Shown here piece after piece: positions 8,425 through 17,540 of a stretch of 49,044 bases of DNA. Each line of letters starts with the position of its first letter. Position 1 is the stretch's first letter. The DNA is from an uncultured Clostridia bacterium (lineage in GTDB: Bacteria; Bacillota; Clostridia; Christensenellales; CAG-314), in the NCBI GenBank assembly GCA_947589685.1, contig CANQCN010000006.1, positions 1-49,044 on the forward strand, in the 5' to 3' direction. The notes beneath the pieces are model-generated. The model saw nothing but the letters and a program-made list of their open reading frames with translations, had not been told where the DNA came from and did no database searches. The position numbers and the translations under genes are program-made.

Positions 8425-9219
8425 CTAATTGACCGCTTTGTTGCGCGAAAGAAACGCTTTGGTGCGCTCTTCGCGCGGATCGTCGAATATTTGAGCGGGA
8501 GCGCCCTCTTCCACGATGACCCCGCCGTCCATAAACACAACGTGATTGGCTACGTCGCGGGCAAAGCTCATTTCGTGAGTGACTACTATCATTGTGAGAC
8601 CGCCCTCCGCAAGAGTTTTCATCGCCGAAAGCACCTCTCCCACCATTTCCGGGTCGAGCGCGCTCGTCGGTTCGTCAAACAACAGCACTTCGGGATCCAT
8701 GCACAGCGCACGCGCGATGGCGACGCGCTGCTTTTGTCCGCCCGACAGCTGCCTCGGTTTGGCGTTTACATACGCATCCATACCCACCGTTTTTAGATGT
8801 CGCAACGCCAACTGCTCCGCATCCGCCTTGCTCATTTTGAAAACCTTTCTCGGACCGAGAGTGCAGTTGTGCAAAACGTTGAGATTGTTGAACAGATTGA
8901 ACGACTGAAACACCATGCCCACCTTTTGCCGCAAAAGATAGGGCTTGCGCGTTGCGGTTACGTCCTCGCCGTGAAAAAGTATGCGCCCGACGGTGGGCTT
9001 TTCAAACAGATTGATACATCTCAAAAGGGTGCTTTTGCCGCTGCCCGAAGGTCCTATCACGCAGGTAACGTCGCCCTTGTTTACCGCAAAGTCGATATCT
9101 TTGAGGACGGCGTGGTCGCCGAAGCTCTTGCCGAGATGTTCGATCTTTACGATAGGCTGACCGACGTCGGCTGCCGTGGAATCGTCGTTTTGCAAATATG
9201 GGGTAGTTTTTTCAGCCAT
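8425..9219 (-). CDS. Amino-acid ABC transporter ATP-binding protein (GlnQ-like)
   Basis: [41 protein letters not shown]. Confidence 0.93.
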   Translation of the reverse strand: MAEKTTPYLQNDDSTAADVGQPIVKIEHLGKSFGDHAVLKDIDFAVNKGDVTCVIGPSGSGKSTLLRCINLFEKPTVGRILFHGEDVTATRKPYLLRQKVGMVFQSFNLFNNLNVLHNCTLGPRKVFKMSKADAEQLALRHLKTVGMDAYVNAKPRQLSGGQKQRVAIARALCMDPEVLLFDEPTSALDPEMVGEVLSAMKTLAEGGLTMIVVTHEMSFARDVANHVVFMDGGVIVEEGAPAQIFDDPREERTKAFLSRNKAVN

Positions 9220-9973
9220 TGCGTGCCTCCCGTGCAAAGGATTCGGCGTCCATATTTTGCGAGCCGAGTACTTTGTAGTTTTTACTGCCGTCCATTTTGC
9301 GTTCGATAAAACGCAGCAGCATGCTTATGCCGAAGGTGAGAATGAAGTACACTATCGCAACAAGCAGATAAGTGGGGAAGGTCTCGTAAGTTTGGGTGAC
9401 GATGTCCTTTGCCACGAAAAACAGCTCGGTGAAACCTATCACGTTGAGTACGGACGTATCCTTGATGTTGATAACGAACTCGTTGCTGACGGAGGGAAGA
9501 ATGTTTCTCAAAGCCTGCGGCAAAACGACGTTGAACATCGTCTGCGTGTGAGTGAGTCCCAACGCATGCGCGCCCTCGAATTGCCCCTTGTCGATGGATA
9601 TTATGCCGCCGCGCACGATCTCCGCCATATACGCGCCCGTGTTTATGGACACGATGATAAGTCCGCTGACGGTAACGTCCAGCGTCATTCCGTCGTTGAG
9701 TTCGGCAAAGCCCCAAAATATGACCATCGCCTGCACCATCATCGGCGTGCCGCGGAATATCTCGACATACGCCGTAAGCAGCCAATCGCCTATTTTTTTG
9801 AATACGAGCGCAGTTTTGTTGCGCGGGTCGGGGATCGTGCGATATACGCCTATCAGTATGCCGATGACCAATCCCACCACCGTGCCAATAAGCGCCACAA
9901 GCATCGTGTAGCCTACGCCGATCAAAATGTCGACATAGTATTTGCTCAAAATTTCCCAAATTTTCAACAACAT
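9212..9973 (-). CDS. Amino-acid ABC transporter permease
   Basis: HisMQ-type TM permease: [41 protein letters not shown]. Confidence 0.92.
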   Translation of the reverse strand: MLLKIWEILSKYYVDILIGVGYTMLVALIGTVVGLVIGILIGVYRTIPDPRNKTALVFKKIGDWLLTAYVEIFRGTPMMVQAMVIFWGFAELNDGMTLDVTVSGLIIVSINTGAYMAEIVRGGIISIDKGQFEGAHALGLTHTQTMFNVVLPQALRNILPSVSNEFVINIKDTSVLNVIGFTELFFVAKDIVTQTYETFPTYLLVAIVYFILTFGISMLLRFIERKMDGSKNYKVLGSQNMDAESFAREARNG

Positions 9974-9980
9974 GACTCGT

Positions 9981-10862
9981 TTACTCCGAAGTCACGACGT
10001 TGTCGCCGCTTGAAAGCTCGATGGCGCGATTCATAAGCTCGCCGCGCTGCTGCTGCGTGACGGTGGCGAGTATCTCGTTGATCCGAGCCGTGAGGTCGCT
10101 GCCCTTTTTGACGCCTACCGCTATGGCAGTGTCCGCGTCCGTTGCGGTAAAGCCCGTGTCGTTATTTTGCAGACGCACATAGGTGAAATTCGGATTGGAA
10201 GCGCAGTTTTCGATAGCGCCCGGCTCTTCGGCGACGTAGGCGTCTATCGCTTTGGTGTTGAGCGCGTTGATGAGAGCGGGGAAATCGGCAAGCGGAGTTT
10301 GCGGAATAATGCCGTGACTCGGTCCTTGCGCCTGCAACGCGTCGTCGTGGAAGGTGCCCTTTTGCGCTGCCACCTTGGCGCCGCGGAAATCGTCAAGACT
10401 TTTCGCGTCGGCGTAATCGCCGTCACTGCGCACCACCAAAACCAGATTGCTTTGGTAATACGGTTCGGAAAAATCTATCTGTTCCTTGCGCTCGTCCGTG
10501 GGGGACATACCGGCGATTATCATATCGACGGTGCCCGCGTTCAGCGCGGGGATCAAAGAATCCCATTCCATTTTGACGACTACAAGCTCCTTGCCGAGGC
10601 TTTGGGCGATCTTTTGCGCGATCATAACGTCATAGCCGTTGGCGTAGCTGTTGCGCATAGCTTTGTAGTTGGTGTTGTAGATCTGCACCGCTCCGTTGCC
10701 GTCGTCCCGTTGAGTGTAGTTGAAGGGGGAGTAGGCGCACTCCAAACCTACGTACAGCTTGTTTTCGTCCTTTGACTCGGAGCAAGCCGCAAGTGCAAAT
10801 GCGAAAGTCGCAACAATGGCGACAACTGTCAATATCAACAGCGCTTTGGTGATTTTTTTCAT
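9981..10862 (-). CDS. Amino-acid ABC transporter substrate-binding lipoprotein (predicted lysine/basic amino acid)
   Basis: LAAC lipobox, family-3 SBP motifs (GYDVMIAQKIAQSLGKEL, DMIIAGMSPTDERKEQIDFSEPYY). Confidence 0.9.
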   Translation of the reverse strand: MKKITKALLILTVVAIVATFAFALAACSESKDENKLYVGLECAYSPFNYTQRDDGNGAVQIYNTNYKAMRNSYANGYDVMIAQKIAQSLGKELVVVKMEWDSLIPALNAGTVDMIIAGMSPTDERKEQIDFSEPYYQSNLVLVVRSDGDYADAKSLDDFRGAKVAAQKGTFHDDALQAQGPSHGIIPQTPLADFPALINALNTKAIDAYVAEEPGAIENCASNPNFTYVRLQNNDTGFTATDADTAIAVGVKKGSDLTARINEILATVTQQQRGELMNRAIELSSGDNVVTSE

Positions 10863-10936
10863 TTGAGTTTCTCCTGTTTTGGTGTATTTAATCGAAGGAG
10901 ACTTGCAACTGCTTGCGCGATTTTGCAAATAAAAAA

Positions 10937-10967
10937 CCGCAACAAGCGAGCGATTTCGCCGTTGCGG
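10937..10967 (-). terminator. Distal terminator-like hairpin in the transporter leader
   Basis: CCGCAACggcgaaatcgctcgcttGTTGCGG followed by TTTTTT on minus strand. Confidence 0.7.
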
Positions 10968-10981
10968 GATAATTTCGACTT

Positions 10982-11044
10982 AAAATCGTTTCGTCCTTTC
11001 GGCGCGATCGCCTCGCGCAGCCGAGACAAGACGTAAACGATTTT
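10982..11044 (-). promoter_or_regulatory. Long imperfect hairpin in leader
   Basis: AAAATCGTTT ... AAACGATTTT outer arms with nested inner pairing. Confidence 0.5.
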
Positions 11045-11058
11045 TTACAAAATAAAAT

Positions 11059-11084
11059 CCGCAACAAGCGAAGCTATATTGCGG
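11059..11084 (-). terminator. Proximal riboswitch-associated terminator
   Basis: CCGCAAtatagcttcgcttgTTGCGG followed by ATTTTATTTT on minus strand; overlaps possible antiterminator ATATTG/CAATAT. Confidence 0.7.
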
Positions 11085-11100
11085 AAAGATTCGACAATAT

Positions 11101-11262
11101 AAGATAGCGCTCCACTTGCGTGACAGTACGACGCATATTCTGCGCCGTCCCAGCACGACCGCCTTTCAGACCAAGCTGTCGTACTTCGGTTGCTTCCCCT
11201 TTGCCGCCGCCGCGTTTGTCTGACCGCGTCGGTTTGTCATGGAAGCCACAACCTCTATCAAT
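11101..11262 (-). ncRNA. Lysine riboswitch (L-box)-like leader
   Basis: Minus strand AGAGGTTGTGGCTTCCATGAC ... AAAGGGGAAGCAACCGAAG ... GGCGGTCGTGCTGGGACG ... ACTGTCACGCAAGTGGAGCGCTATCTT resembles L-box segments (AGAGGUGCGAACUUCA, AAAGGGGAGCGUCGCCGAAG, CUGGCCGUGC, CUGUC, GGAGGGCUAUC). Confidence 0.85.
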
Positions 11263-11271
11263 TATGTAGAT

Positions 11272-11300
11272 ATTTTACCACTGTGCGCGGCGTATGTCAA
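11272..11300 (-). promoter_or_regulatory. Promoter of lysine-riboswitch leader
   Basis: TTGACA-17-TAAAAT on minus strand. Confidence 0.75.
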
Positions 11301-11531
11301 ATAAAATTAGGCTATATGTCAAATATTGCGGCATTTAATATTTTGCGTCGGAATGTCCTCGCGCCGAGCGCTACACGGTCGCCGACTGCCCACGCAAGGT
11401 CGCGACGGTTCGGTACGTCCGAATCTCGCGGCAATTAAATCAATTTTTTCTTGTCCACACGCGCTGCGGTATACAAAAAGTATACAAGCGCATTTCCGAT
11501 ACGATCTGCAAACAGCGCGTATCGACGCGTA

Positions 11532-12206
11532 TCAAGAAAGATATTTGTCCAATGTGCGGACAAGTTTTCTCAGCTCCGCCTCATCCTTGGGACGCCATTT
11601 TACGTGGTCGTCGTTCCACACGCCGTACTCCGCCACGGTAGGATCGTCGCAGGAATTGCCCAGCCATTCGGCGCGGGCGGTCATAAGCCCCGGATCGGTC
11701 ACGGTGGCAAGCGCGACTGCCGAAATGAGATATTTTTCCAGATAGGGAAGCGCCTTCAATTCGTTGACGGGCAAAAAAGCAACTTCGAGGTGCTTTTCGA
11801 TGTAATCGGTGACCGCCGCCTCGGTAGCCGCGTCGCCCTTTTCCTTTTTGAGCAGCCATTTGCCGAGCTTTTTGCTGTTGCCGCTGAGCAACGAGCTGCC
11901 TATATGCTTGCGCAATATGCTGCGATTTTTGCTGCTGACAAGATGATTGAATACGCGGGGCAGCAAGCCGTTCGGACTCGTGACCTCGTGCGTACCAACC
12001 CGTACTATACGTACGGGATCGCAAGTTTTGTCCAACATCACGTATACGCCGTTTAGCGGCAATACGCTTTCGCCCGGAAACGTCAACGCCGCCTTGCCCT
12101 CGTCAAAACGGACAATGGGCGACTCCGCAAGCACCTTGTCGAGCAATTTGCGGTAAATATCCGTCGAGATTTCGGCGTATTTTACAAGTAAATCTTCGCG
12201 TTTCAT
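11532..12206 (-). CDS. GIY-YIG-like domain protein
   Basis: GVYVMLDK...RIVRVGTHEV...LLPRVFNHL...SILRKHIGSSLL resembles a GIY-YIG nuclease fold segment. Confidence 0.55.
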   Translation of the reverse strand: MKREDLLVKYAEISTDIYRKLLDKVLAESPIVRFDEGKAALTFPGESVLPLNGVYVMLDKTCDPVRIVRVGTHEVTSPNGLLPRVFNHLVSSKNRSILRKHIGSSLLSGNSKKLGKWLLKKEKGDAATEAAVTDYIEKHLEVAFLPVNELKALPYLEKYLISAVALATVTDPGLMTARAEWLGNSCDDPTVAEYGVWNDDHVKWRPKDEAELRKLVRTLDKYLS

Positions 12207-12286
12207 AGTTCCTCCGAATTACCGACATTTTATCACAAAGGACGCCGATGCGCAATACATTGCGGAATAAATACCGCAAAAAGACA

Positions 12287-12325
12287 AAAAAACTCAAATA
12301 TCCGCAACAAAAGCGCACATTTGAG
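12287..12325 (-). terminator. Terminator downstream of ABC-2 exporter
   Basis: AACTCAAAT...ATTTGAGTTTTTTT on minus strand. Confidence 0.65.
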
Positions 12326-12337
12326 TTCGATCGTCGG

Positions 12338-13267
12338 TCAGCTCTTGATTTTGTTTTTGGCGCGCCGATCGTTTTGTACGATCACTATCGACACGTAAGC
12401 CGCCAGCAGCAAAGCGCATGTGCCCAACAAAATCACGTACATACTCCACAGCGGCATTTGCGTCTTTCCGACGTAAATGTTGCCGTCAAAGCCGTCGAGA
12501 AGCGCCTGCTGCCCCTCGTAGGGAAGTCCCAACCTGCCCAGCTCTTCGACATAGCCGCTCATAAAGTGATTGCGCATTATACCGACGCTGTAAGTGCCCG
12601 GCAATACGCATATCACGTTGCGAACGCCGGAGGCAAATTGAGACAACGGCATGTAAGCTCCGCATATAAAACCGTACAGACTGCTTACAAGCGTGGACAC
12701 TGCGGAAAGAGCGCCTTGCGTGCTTATGAAGCTTTCGATAACGCCCGCAAGCAGCGTGCCGAACAAAACGCAGCAAAGCGTGTCGACAAGTATCATTGCA
12801 ACGTTTGCCGCGGGTATGTACCAACCGACCGCAGCCAGATAGACAAAGCCGACGACAAGCACAGACAACATCACCAGGAGAGTTACGAGAAAATTGGCGA
12901 TAAAATAGCTCAACGACAGCGTAGTGCCCTTGACGGGGGACGTGCGCAGATCGTTGACGACGCCGTCGATCTTGTCCTGTATCATAACGGCATTGGAGCA
13001 TATCGCCACCGTCACCGCGCACACCGACATAACGCTGGACAGCAGCCAACTGCCCGCAAGACCGTTGACGAGCTTTTCCTCCGCCTCGAAACCGAACATA
13101 GAAAATATGCCGTTGAAGCTGTCGATGTACACCGTGCGCAAAAAGGTGACGAACAGCACCAACAATATCATCGGCGTGATGAGGGACACAAAGAACAAAA
13201 ATTTGTCCTTGAAATAGCATTTCATATTGCGCAAGGTCAATGCCCAAAGCTTTTTGAATTCCGTCAT
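12338..13267 (-). CDS. ABC-2 type exporter permease
   Basis: Multi-TM with cytoplasmic start typical of DrrB/ABC-2 permeases; adjacent to ATPase. Confidence 0.85.
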   Translation of the reverse strand: MTEFKKLWALTLRNMKCYFKDKFLFFVSLITPMILLVLFVTFLRTVYIDSFNGIFSMFGFEAEEKLVNGLAGSWLLSSVMSVCAVTVAICSNAVMIQDKIDGVVNDLRTSPVKGTTLSLSYFIANFLVTLLVMLSVLVVGFVYLAAVGWYIPAANVAMILVDTLCCVLFGTLLAGVIESFISTQGALSAVSTLVSSLYGFICGAYMPLSQFASGVRNVICVLPGTYSVGIMRNHFMSGYVEELGRLGLPYEGQQALLDGFDGNIYVGKTQMPLWSMYVILLGTCALLLAAYVSIVIVQNDRRAKNKIKS

Positions 13268-13268
13268 A

Positions 13269-14177
13269 CTACACCTCCCGAATATCCTTGCCCGTTACGC
13301 GCAAAAATACGCTGTCCATATTGCCTTTCAGCACTTCGTAGTCGTCAAACAGATCGGGATATGCCGCAATAAGCTGCGTTGCGACGCGCGTGCCCTTTAT
13401 CTCGACGTCGACATAACCGCGCTCGCGACATACGCCGTATCCCAAAGAAGCGAGCTGTTTTTCCGCTTCGTCAAGGTGGGAATACAACCGCACGATGTCG
13501 GTGGCATAGGCGGTTTTAAGCTCGTGAGGAGTGCCCTCGGCGACCTTTTTGCCCGCGTCCAAAATTACAACGTAGTCGGCGATAGCCGCTTCTTCCATAT
13601 AGTGCGTGGTGAGAAACACCGTCAAGCCGCGCGTTTTGCGCAGTTCGTCGATAACTCTCCACACGGCGGCGCGCGTTTGCGGATCCAATCCCGTTGTCGG
13701 CTCGTCCAATATCAGCAGGTCGGGAGAATGTATCAGCGCGCGGGCGATATCCACTCGGCGGCGCTGTCCGCCCGAAAGCTTGTCGAGAGGACGCTTGACA
13801 ATATCTTTGAGCCCCAAAAGCGCGTCCAGCTCCTCTATGCGACTACGAAAAGCCCCGCCGAAAATGCCGTAAAGCGCGGCTCGGCTTTTGAGATTGTCGT
13901 AAGCGGTCAGCCTCTTGTCCAGAACGGAGGACTGAAACACAATTCCCAGCCTCGACTTGACGGCGTCGGCGTGTTTGTCCACGTCCTCGCCGCACACCGT
14001 CACCTTGCCGCCGTCCTTGGGCAAAATGCCGCTGATAATATTGATGGTTGTGGATTTGCCCGCACCGTTGACGCCCAAAAACGCAAACAGCTCGCCCTCC
14101 TTGACGCAAAAGGACAGATTGTTTACCGCTTTGACGTTTTTGAATGATTTGTTAAGATTTTCTATCTCAATTATCAT
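13269..14177 (-). CDS. ABC-2 exporter ATP-binding protein
   Basis: [52 protein letters not shown]. Confidence 0.93.
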   Translation of the reverse strand: MIIEIENLNKSFKNVKAVNNLSFCVKEGELFAFLGVNGAGKSTTINIISGILPKDGGKVTVCGEDVDKHADAVKSRLGIVFQSSVLDKRLTAYDNLKSRAALYGIFGGAFRSRIEELDALLGLKDIVKRPLDKLSGGQRRRVDIARALIHSPDLLILDEPTTGLDPQTRAAVWRVIDELRKTRGLTVFLTTHYMEEAAIADYVVILDAGKKVAEGTPHELKTAYATDIVRLYSHLDEAEKQLASLGYGVCRERGYVDVEIKGTRVATQLIAAYPDLFDDYEVLKGNMDSVFLRVTGKDIREV

Positions 14178-14739
14178 TTTTACCTCCGAAAACCTTGTCT
14201 TTTATTGCAAAAAATTGCTCCGTGAGCAGCATACTCACCGTTTCCCAATCCCAATCGAGATAGCCCGTGGCATACATAGTCGCGATGCCGTGTACGTACA
14301 CCCACATATGAGTGTGTATCCGCTCCGCTTGATCCCGATCGAAACCGTACTTGACGACGCGCGTCGCTTCACGCTCGAATTGATACGCCTGCATTTCCGA
14401 CAGGTCCTTTTCTTCGCGGCGGTCGCGCATAAACAAATATTTGAAAAAATTGGGCTGTTCCTTGGCAAAACGTATGTATGCCATACCGCTCGCCTTGTAT
14501 TCGGGATATTTGCCGCTTGCAATCTCCTCCGCCATATAGCGGTCGTAACACGCTTGCATATTTGCCGCGACGCGCTTTTTGATCTGTTGCAGATTGTCGA
14601 AACGCAGGTAAATGGGCTGCGTAGAACAACCGCAGCGCGCAGCAAGATTGCGGGCATTCAACACTTCCATGCCGCGCTCCGCCGCAAGCTCCGTTGCCGC
14701 TTGCACTATTCGATCCTCCGAAAATTGTTTTTTTGTCAT
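14167..14739 (-). CDS. TetR/AcrR-family regulator
   Basis: ATELAAERGMEVLNARNLAARCGCSTQPIYLRFDNLQQIKK HTH; RBS AAGGGG upstream of MTKKQF. Confidence 0.85.
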   Translation of the reverse strand: MTKKQFSEDRIVQAATELAAERGMEVLNARNLAARCGCSTQPIYLRFDNLQQIKKRVAANMQACYDRYMAEEIASGKYPEYKASGMAYIRFAKEQPNFFKYLFMRDRREEKDLSEMQAYQFEREATRVVKYGFDRDQAERIHTHMWVYVHGIATMYATGYLDWDWETVSMLLTEQFFAIKDKVFGGKNDN

Positions 14740-14753
14740 TGCCGCGCCCCTTA

Positions 14754-14784
14754 AATAACAGACGTTATTGATAACAATTGTTAT
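14754..14784. promoter_or_regulatory. Candidate TetR operator: two adjacent palindromes
   Basis: AATAACAGACGTTATT and ATAACAATTGTTAT directly upstream of the TetR start. Confidence 0.6.
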
Positions 14785-14938
14785 TTTAACACGGAAAACG
14801 GGCAAAGTCAAGCGAAATTTTCGTTTTTCTGCAACTGCTTTTGCTTGCGGATACGATATACTTTTGGAGAAAGCGACATACAATATACAGCCGTATCGGC
14901 GAAAAATGTCAAAAGCGCGAACAATTCGGCGCTTTCTG

Positions 14939-14967
14939 TTGACGTAAAAATCAGACAATGATATAAT
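14939..14967 (+). promoter_or_regulatory. Sigma-A-type promoter
   Basis: TTGACG-17-TATAAT. Confidence 0.75.
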
Positions 14968-15005
14968 TTAGTCGACAGTATTCGTTGGATAAAAGAGGTA
15001 TGGTC

Positions 15006-15701
15006 ATGAAAAGAATAGCGGAAAAAGTTGCGCTTACGGCGCTTATTTGCATAACGTTTGTGTTTGTGCTGTTGACGATATTGTACTCGACGGGCGCGAT
15101 ACCGCAAAAGGAAAACGTAGACAATACGGTGGCTGTCGTGCTGCTGTCGGTGCTTGCCGTGGCGTACGTAGGGCTTGCGGTCTATTTGCTTATCGCGACA
15201 TTTTCCGAAATTTTCAACGTCAAAAGGATCGTGCTGTTTTACGACGCGAACAGCACCACTCGCGCCAACTACAAGGTGATAAACAATATCATAAAGGGCT
15301 GCGCGAAGGAATTTCCCCAACTGAAAATAAAACGCACTGTGTTTCGCGTAGACGAAAAGCTGGGGCTGGCGGCAACTATCACGCTGGAATCGATGATTGC
15401 GGAGGATATCGCGATATACATTCCGCAGCTTAAAGCATTGCTGACCGAAAGCTTCCGCGACGCGCTCGGACTGACGTTCAATTCCTTCAACTTCGACGTG
15501 GTGAAGCTTTCGCAGAAATTTACTCCCACCGACACGCAGTTGGAAACGACCAAACAAAACGCCGAAGAGGAGGACTCCGATGAGGACTACGGAGACTCGG
15601 AAACGGTCAACGTCGAGGACCTGACCGACGATCGCGATTACGAAACGAAACAGGACGATATCGCCGCGGGCGAAGAAAAACATCCCGCCGATATTTGGTA
15701 A
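15006..15701 (+). CDS. AmaP/Asp23-like membrane protein (two N-terminal TM helices)
   Basis: TM-TM N-terminus followed by Asp23-like region; acidic tail; RBS AGAGGT. Confidence 0.45.
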   Translation: MKRIAEKVALTALICITFVFVLLTILYSTGAIPQKENVDNTVAVVLLSVLAVAYVGLAVYLLIATFSEIFNVKRIVLFYDANSTTRANYKVINNIIKGCAKEFPQLKIKRTVFRVDEKLGLAATITLESMIAEDIAIYIPQLKALLTESFRDALGLTFNSFNFDVVKLSQKFTPTDTQLETTKQNAEEEDSDEDYGDSETVNVEDLTDDRDYETKQDDIAAGEEKHPADIW

Positions 15702-15727
15702 AACGGAAAAATTTTATTGAAAAACAG

Positions 15728-15760
15728 CCTTCCGCTTGGATATATGCGGAAGGCATTTTT
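15728..15760 (+). terminator. Intrinsic terminator
   Basis: GCCTTCCGCttggatatatGCGGAAGGCATTTTTT. Confidence 0.75.
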
Positions 15761-15823
15761 TGTTGCCGCAAGCAAGTAATAAATTGCCGATAAATGCACA
15801 TTCTACCCACACAGGAGAAAATT

Positions 15824-16036
15824 ATGATGACTGTGGCTCAACAAGTGGGAGAAAATTTGCGTACGGCGCGCAAGGCAAAGGGAATGACGCAGCAAAAGGT
15901 TGCAAAAGCTATGCACAAGTATCAATCCGATTACAGCGATTACGAGCGCGGGCTGATACAGCTGGACTACGACAAGATCATATTTTTGTGCGATCTGTTC
16001 GACATCACACCCAACGACTTGTTCTATATGGGCTGA
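15824..16036 (+). CDS. XRE-family HTH regulator (single domain)
   Basis: VGENLRTARKAKGMTQQKVAKAMHKYQSDYSDYERGLIQLDYDKIIFLCDLFDITPNDLF. Confidence 0.85.
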   Translation: MMTVAQQVGENLRTARKAKGMTQQKVAKAMHKYQSDYSDYERGLIQLDYDKIIFLCDLFDITPNDLFYMG

Positions 16037-16092
16037 CGTTGCGGCAATATATCCGAAACCGCACCACACAACGCCGCGACGGTAAGCTGCGG

Positions 16093-16443
16093 TCAGATTT
16101 TCAGCAGCTGCTCCAACAATCCGTCGAGACGTACGCGCTGTTCGTTGTTTAGCAAGGGACGTACGCGATTGGCAAAAGCGATAAGTTGTTCGTTGCTGAG
16201 CTGACCGCGCGCTTTTTGCTCTATTACGTTGTTTACAATATCCTTGACAAGCTGTCCTTCGCCCTCGCGCTCGTATTTTGCCGCGAGGCGTTTCATTTCC
16301 TCCACCTTGCTTTTGTAGTCGTCGTCGGCGCTGCGCGTTTGTTGAGAAGAGGACTTTTTGGGTTGTTCGCGCGGAGACTGCCGCTCGTTGTACTCGTTGC
16401 GTTGATTTACAAATATGTTGCGGGGATCGTTATCGTAAGACAT
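16093..16443 (-). CDS. Small hydrophilic protein, unknown function
   Basis: MSYDNDPRNIFVNQRNEYNERQS... start with AAGGAG RBS; the longer annotated ORF is not needed. Confidence 0.6.
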   Translation of the reverse strand: MSYDNDPRNIFVNQRNEYNERQSPREQPKKSSSQQTRSADDDYKSKVEEMKRLAAKYEREGEGQLVKDIVNNVIEQKARGQLSNEQLIAFANRVRPLLNNEQRVRLDGLLEQLLKI

Positions 16444-16525
16444 TCGGTTGCTCCTTAAAAATATGTGGTTACTATAAATTATATGTCGGCATATAATGTA
16501 ATGATTACCGAAAAGGAGTGGCTGC

Positions 16526-16966
16526 ATGAATTTGTCTACCGCGGCGCTGATATTGTTGGCGTGGCAACTGCTGAGCAACGGCAACAAACGGCAGCCCCAA
16601 GCCGCGCCGCAACTGAAAATAGCTGATATACTTTCGGACGACGTGAAAAACGTACTGTCAAGCGCGCAAAAGCTGTCGGACAAAAACTGCTCGCAAAGCG
16701 ACAGGGCGGGAGCGATATTCGAAATAATATCCAACCCCGCGCTGCAAAATCTCGCAAGCAATATTTTCGGCAATACGGGGTCGAACAACTCCGCCACGCC
16801 CCAAGAACAGCCGCAGCAAACCGATCCCAACGTCAACAGCGAGGGCTATCGCTTCGAAACGCCCTCCGTCGACTCTCAGGAGTTCTTTCGCCCGATAGAC
16901 AACATCGCCGACGCGGAGATAAAGCACAAGCTTTACTGGTTTTACGACAATTGGTACAACAAATAA
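16526..16966 (+). CDS. Small protein with N-terminal hydrophobic helix, unknown function
   Basis: MNLSTAALILLAWQLLSNGN... preceded by AAAAGGAGTGG RBS; divergent from 16093-16443. Confidence 0.6.
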   Translation: MNLSTAALILLAWQLLSNGNKRQPQAAPQLKIADILSDDVKNVLSSAQKLSDKNCSQSDRAGAIFEIISNPALQNLASNIFGNTGSNNSATPQEQPQQTDPNVNSEGYRFETPSVDSQEFFRPIDNIADAEIKHKLYWFYDNWYNK

Positions 16967-17076
16967 ACGGCTGCCGCACGAGCGACGAAGTTTCAAACAA
17001 TGCCCCGACCTAATTTTACCGAGAGCGAGTGCGTCGCGACTCAAAATAATCTGCAACGATGGCACCGCTTAAAAAC

Positions 17077-17140
17077 TTCAAACCCCTCAGTCTCACTTCG
17101 TTCGACAGCTCCCCTTCCGCTTGAAGGGGCGCCTTTTATT
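17077..17140. repeat. Dispersed hairpin repeat, copy 1 (TTCAAACCCCTCAGTC...GACAGCTCC...)
   Basis: Shares TTCAAACCCCTCAGTC and GACAGCTCC with 48681-48749; second hairpin CCCCTTCcgcttGAAGGGG. Confidence 0.75.
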
Positions 17141-17243
17141 AGTGCCCGAAGCGAAGCCTTTTTGAGCGCGACCGCACGAGCGACCCCTTTTTGCGTGAAA
17201 TACCCGATGGAACGTGTGGTCGAGTAAATGTTTCAACTCAGTT

Positions 17244-17528
17244 CCCGCAACTACGGACCTGCGCCGAAGTTGCGGTCCACCCCGGAGGTGCCGAGGGTAT
17301 GGGAGACCTCGGCGAAAGTTTACAACAATTCGCGCAGGTGTCCTGCGCAACTCCCAAGTCCGACTGCGGCGGCGCGTAAGCGCATTGGTTCAGGGAATAT
17401 GCAGTATAAAAAGAAATCGACTTTCGCCGAGGAAGTCGATTTCCTTAATGTTGTTTACTTGACCGTCGATTGCGCATGCGTTGCGCAGCAGCAAGCAATC
17501 GACCGCCGCACGTGTGGTCGGTGGGCTT
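17244..17528. repeat. Structured dispersed element, copy B
   Basis: Homologous to 1802-2010, with a ~74-nt longer internal segment containing GAAATCGACTT...AAGTCGATTTC hairpin. Confidence 0.75.
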
Positions 17529-17540
17529 AAATGGAACGGA

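Noticed and set aside
16444-16836. N-terminal extension of the 16093-16836 ORF
   Set aside because: The region upstream of MSYDNDPRN lacks an RBS, overlaps the divergent gene 16526-16966, and a clear AAGGAG precedes the internal ATG.
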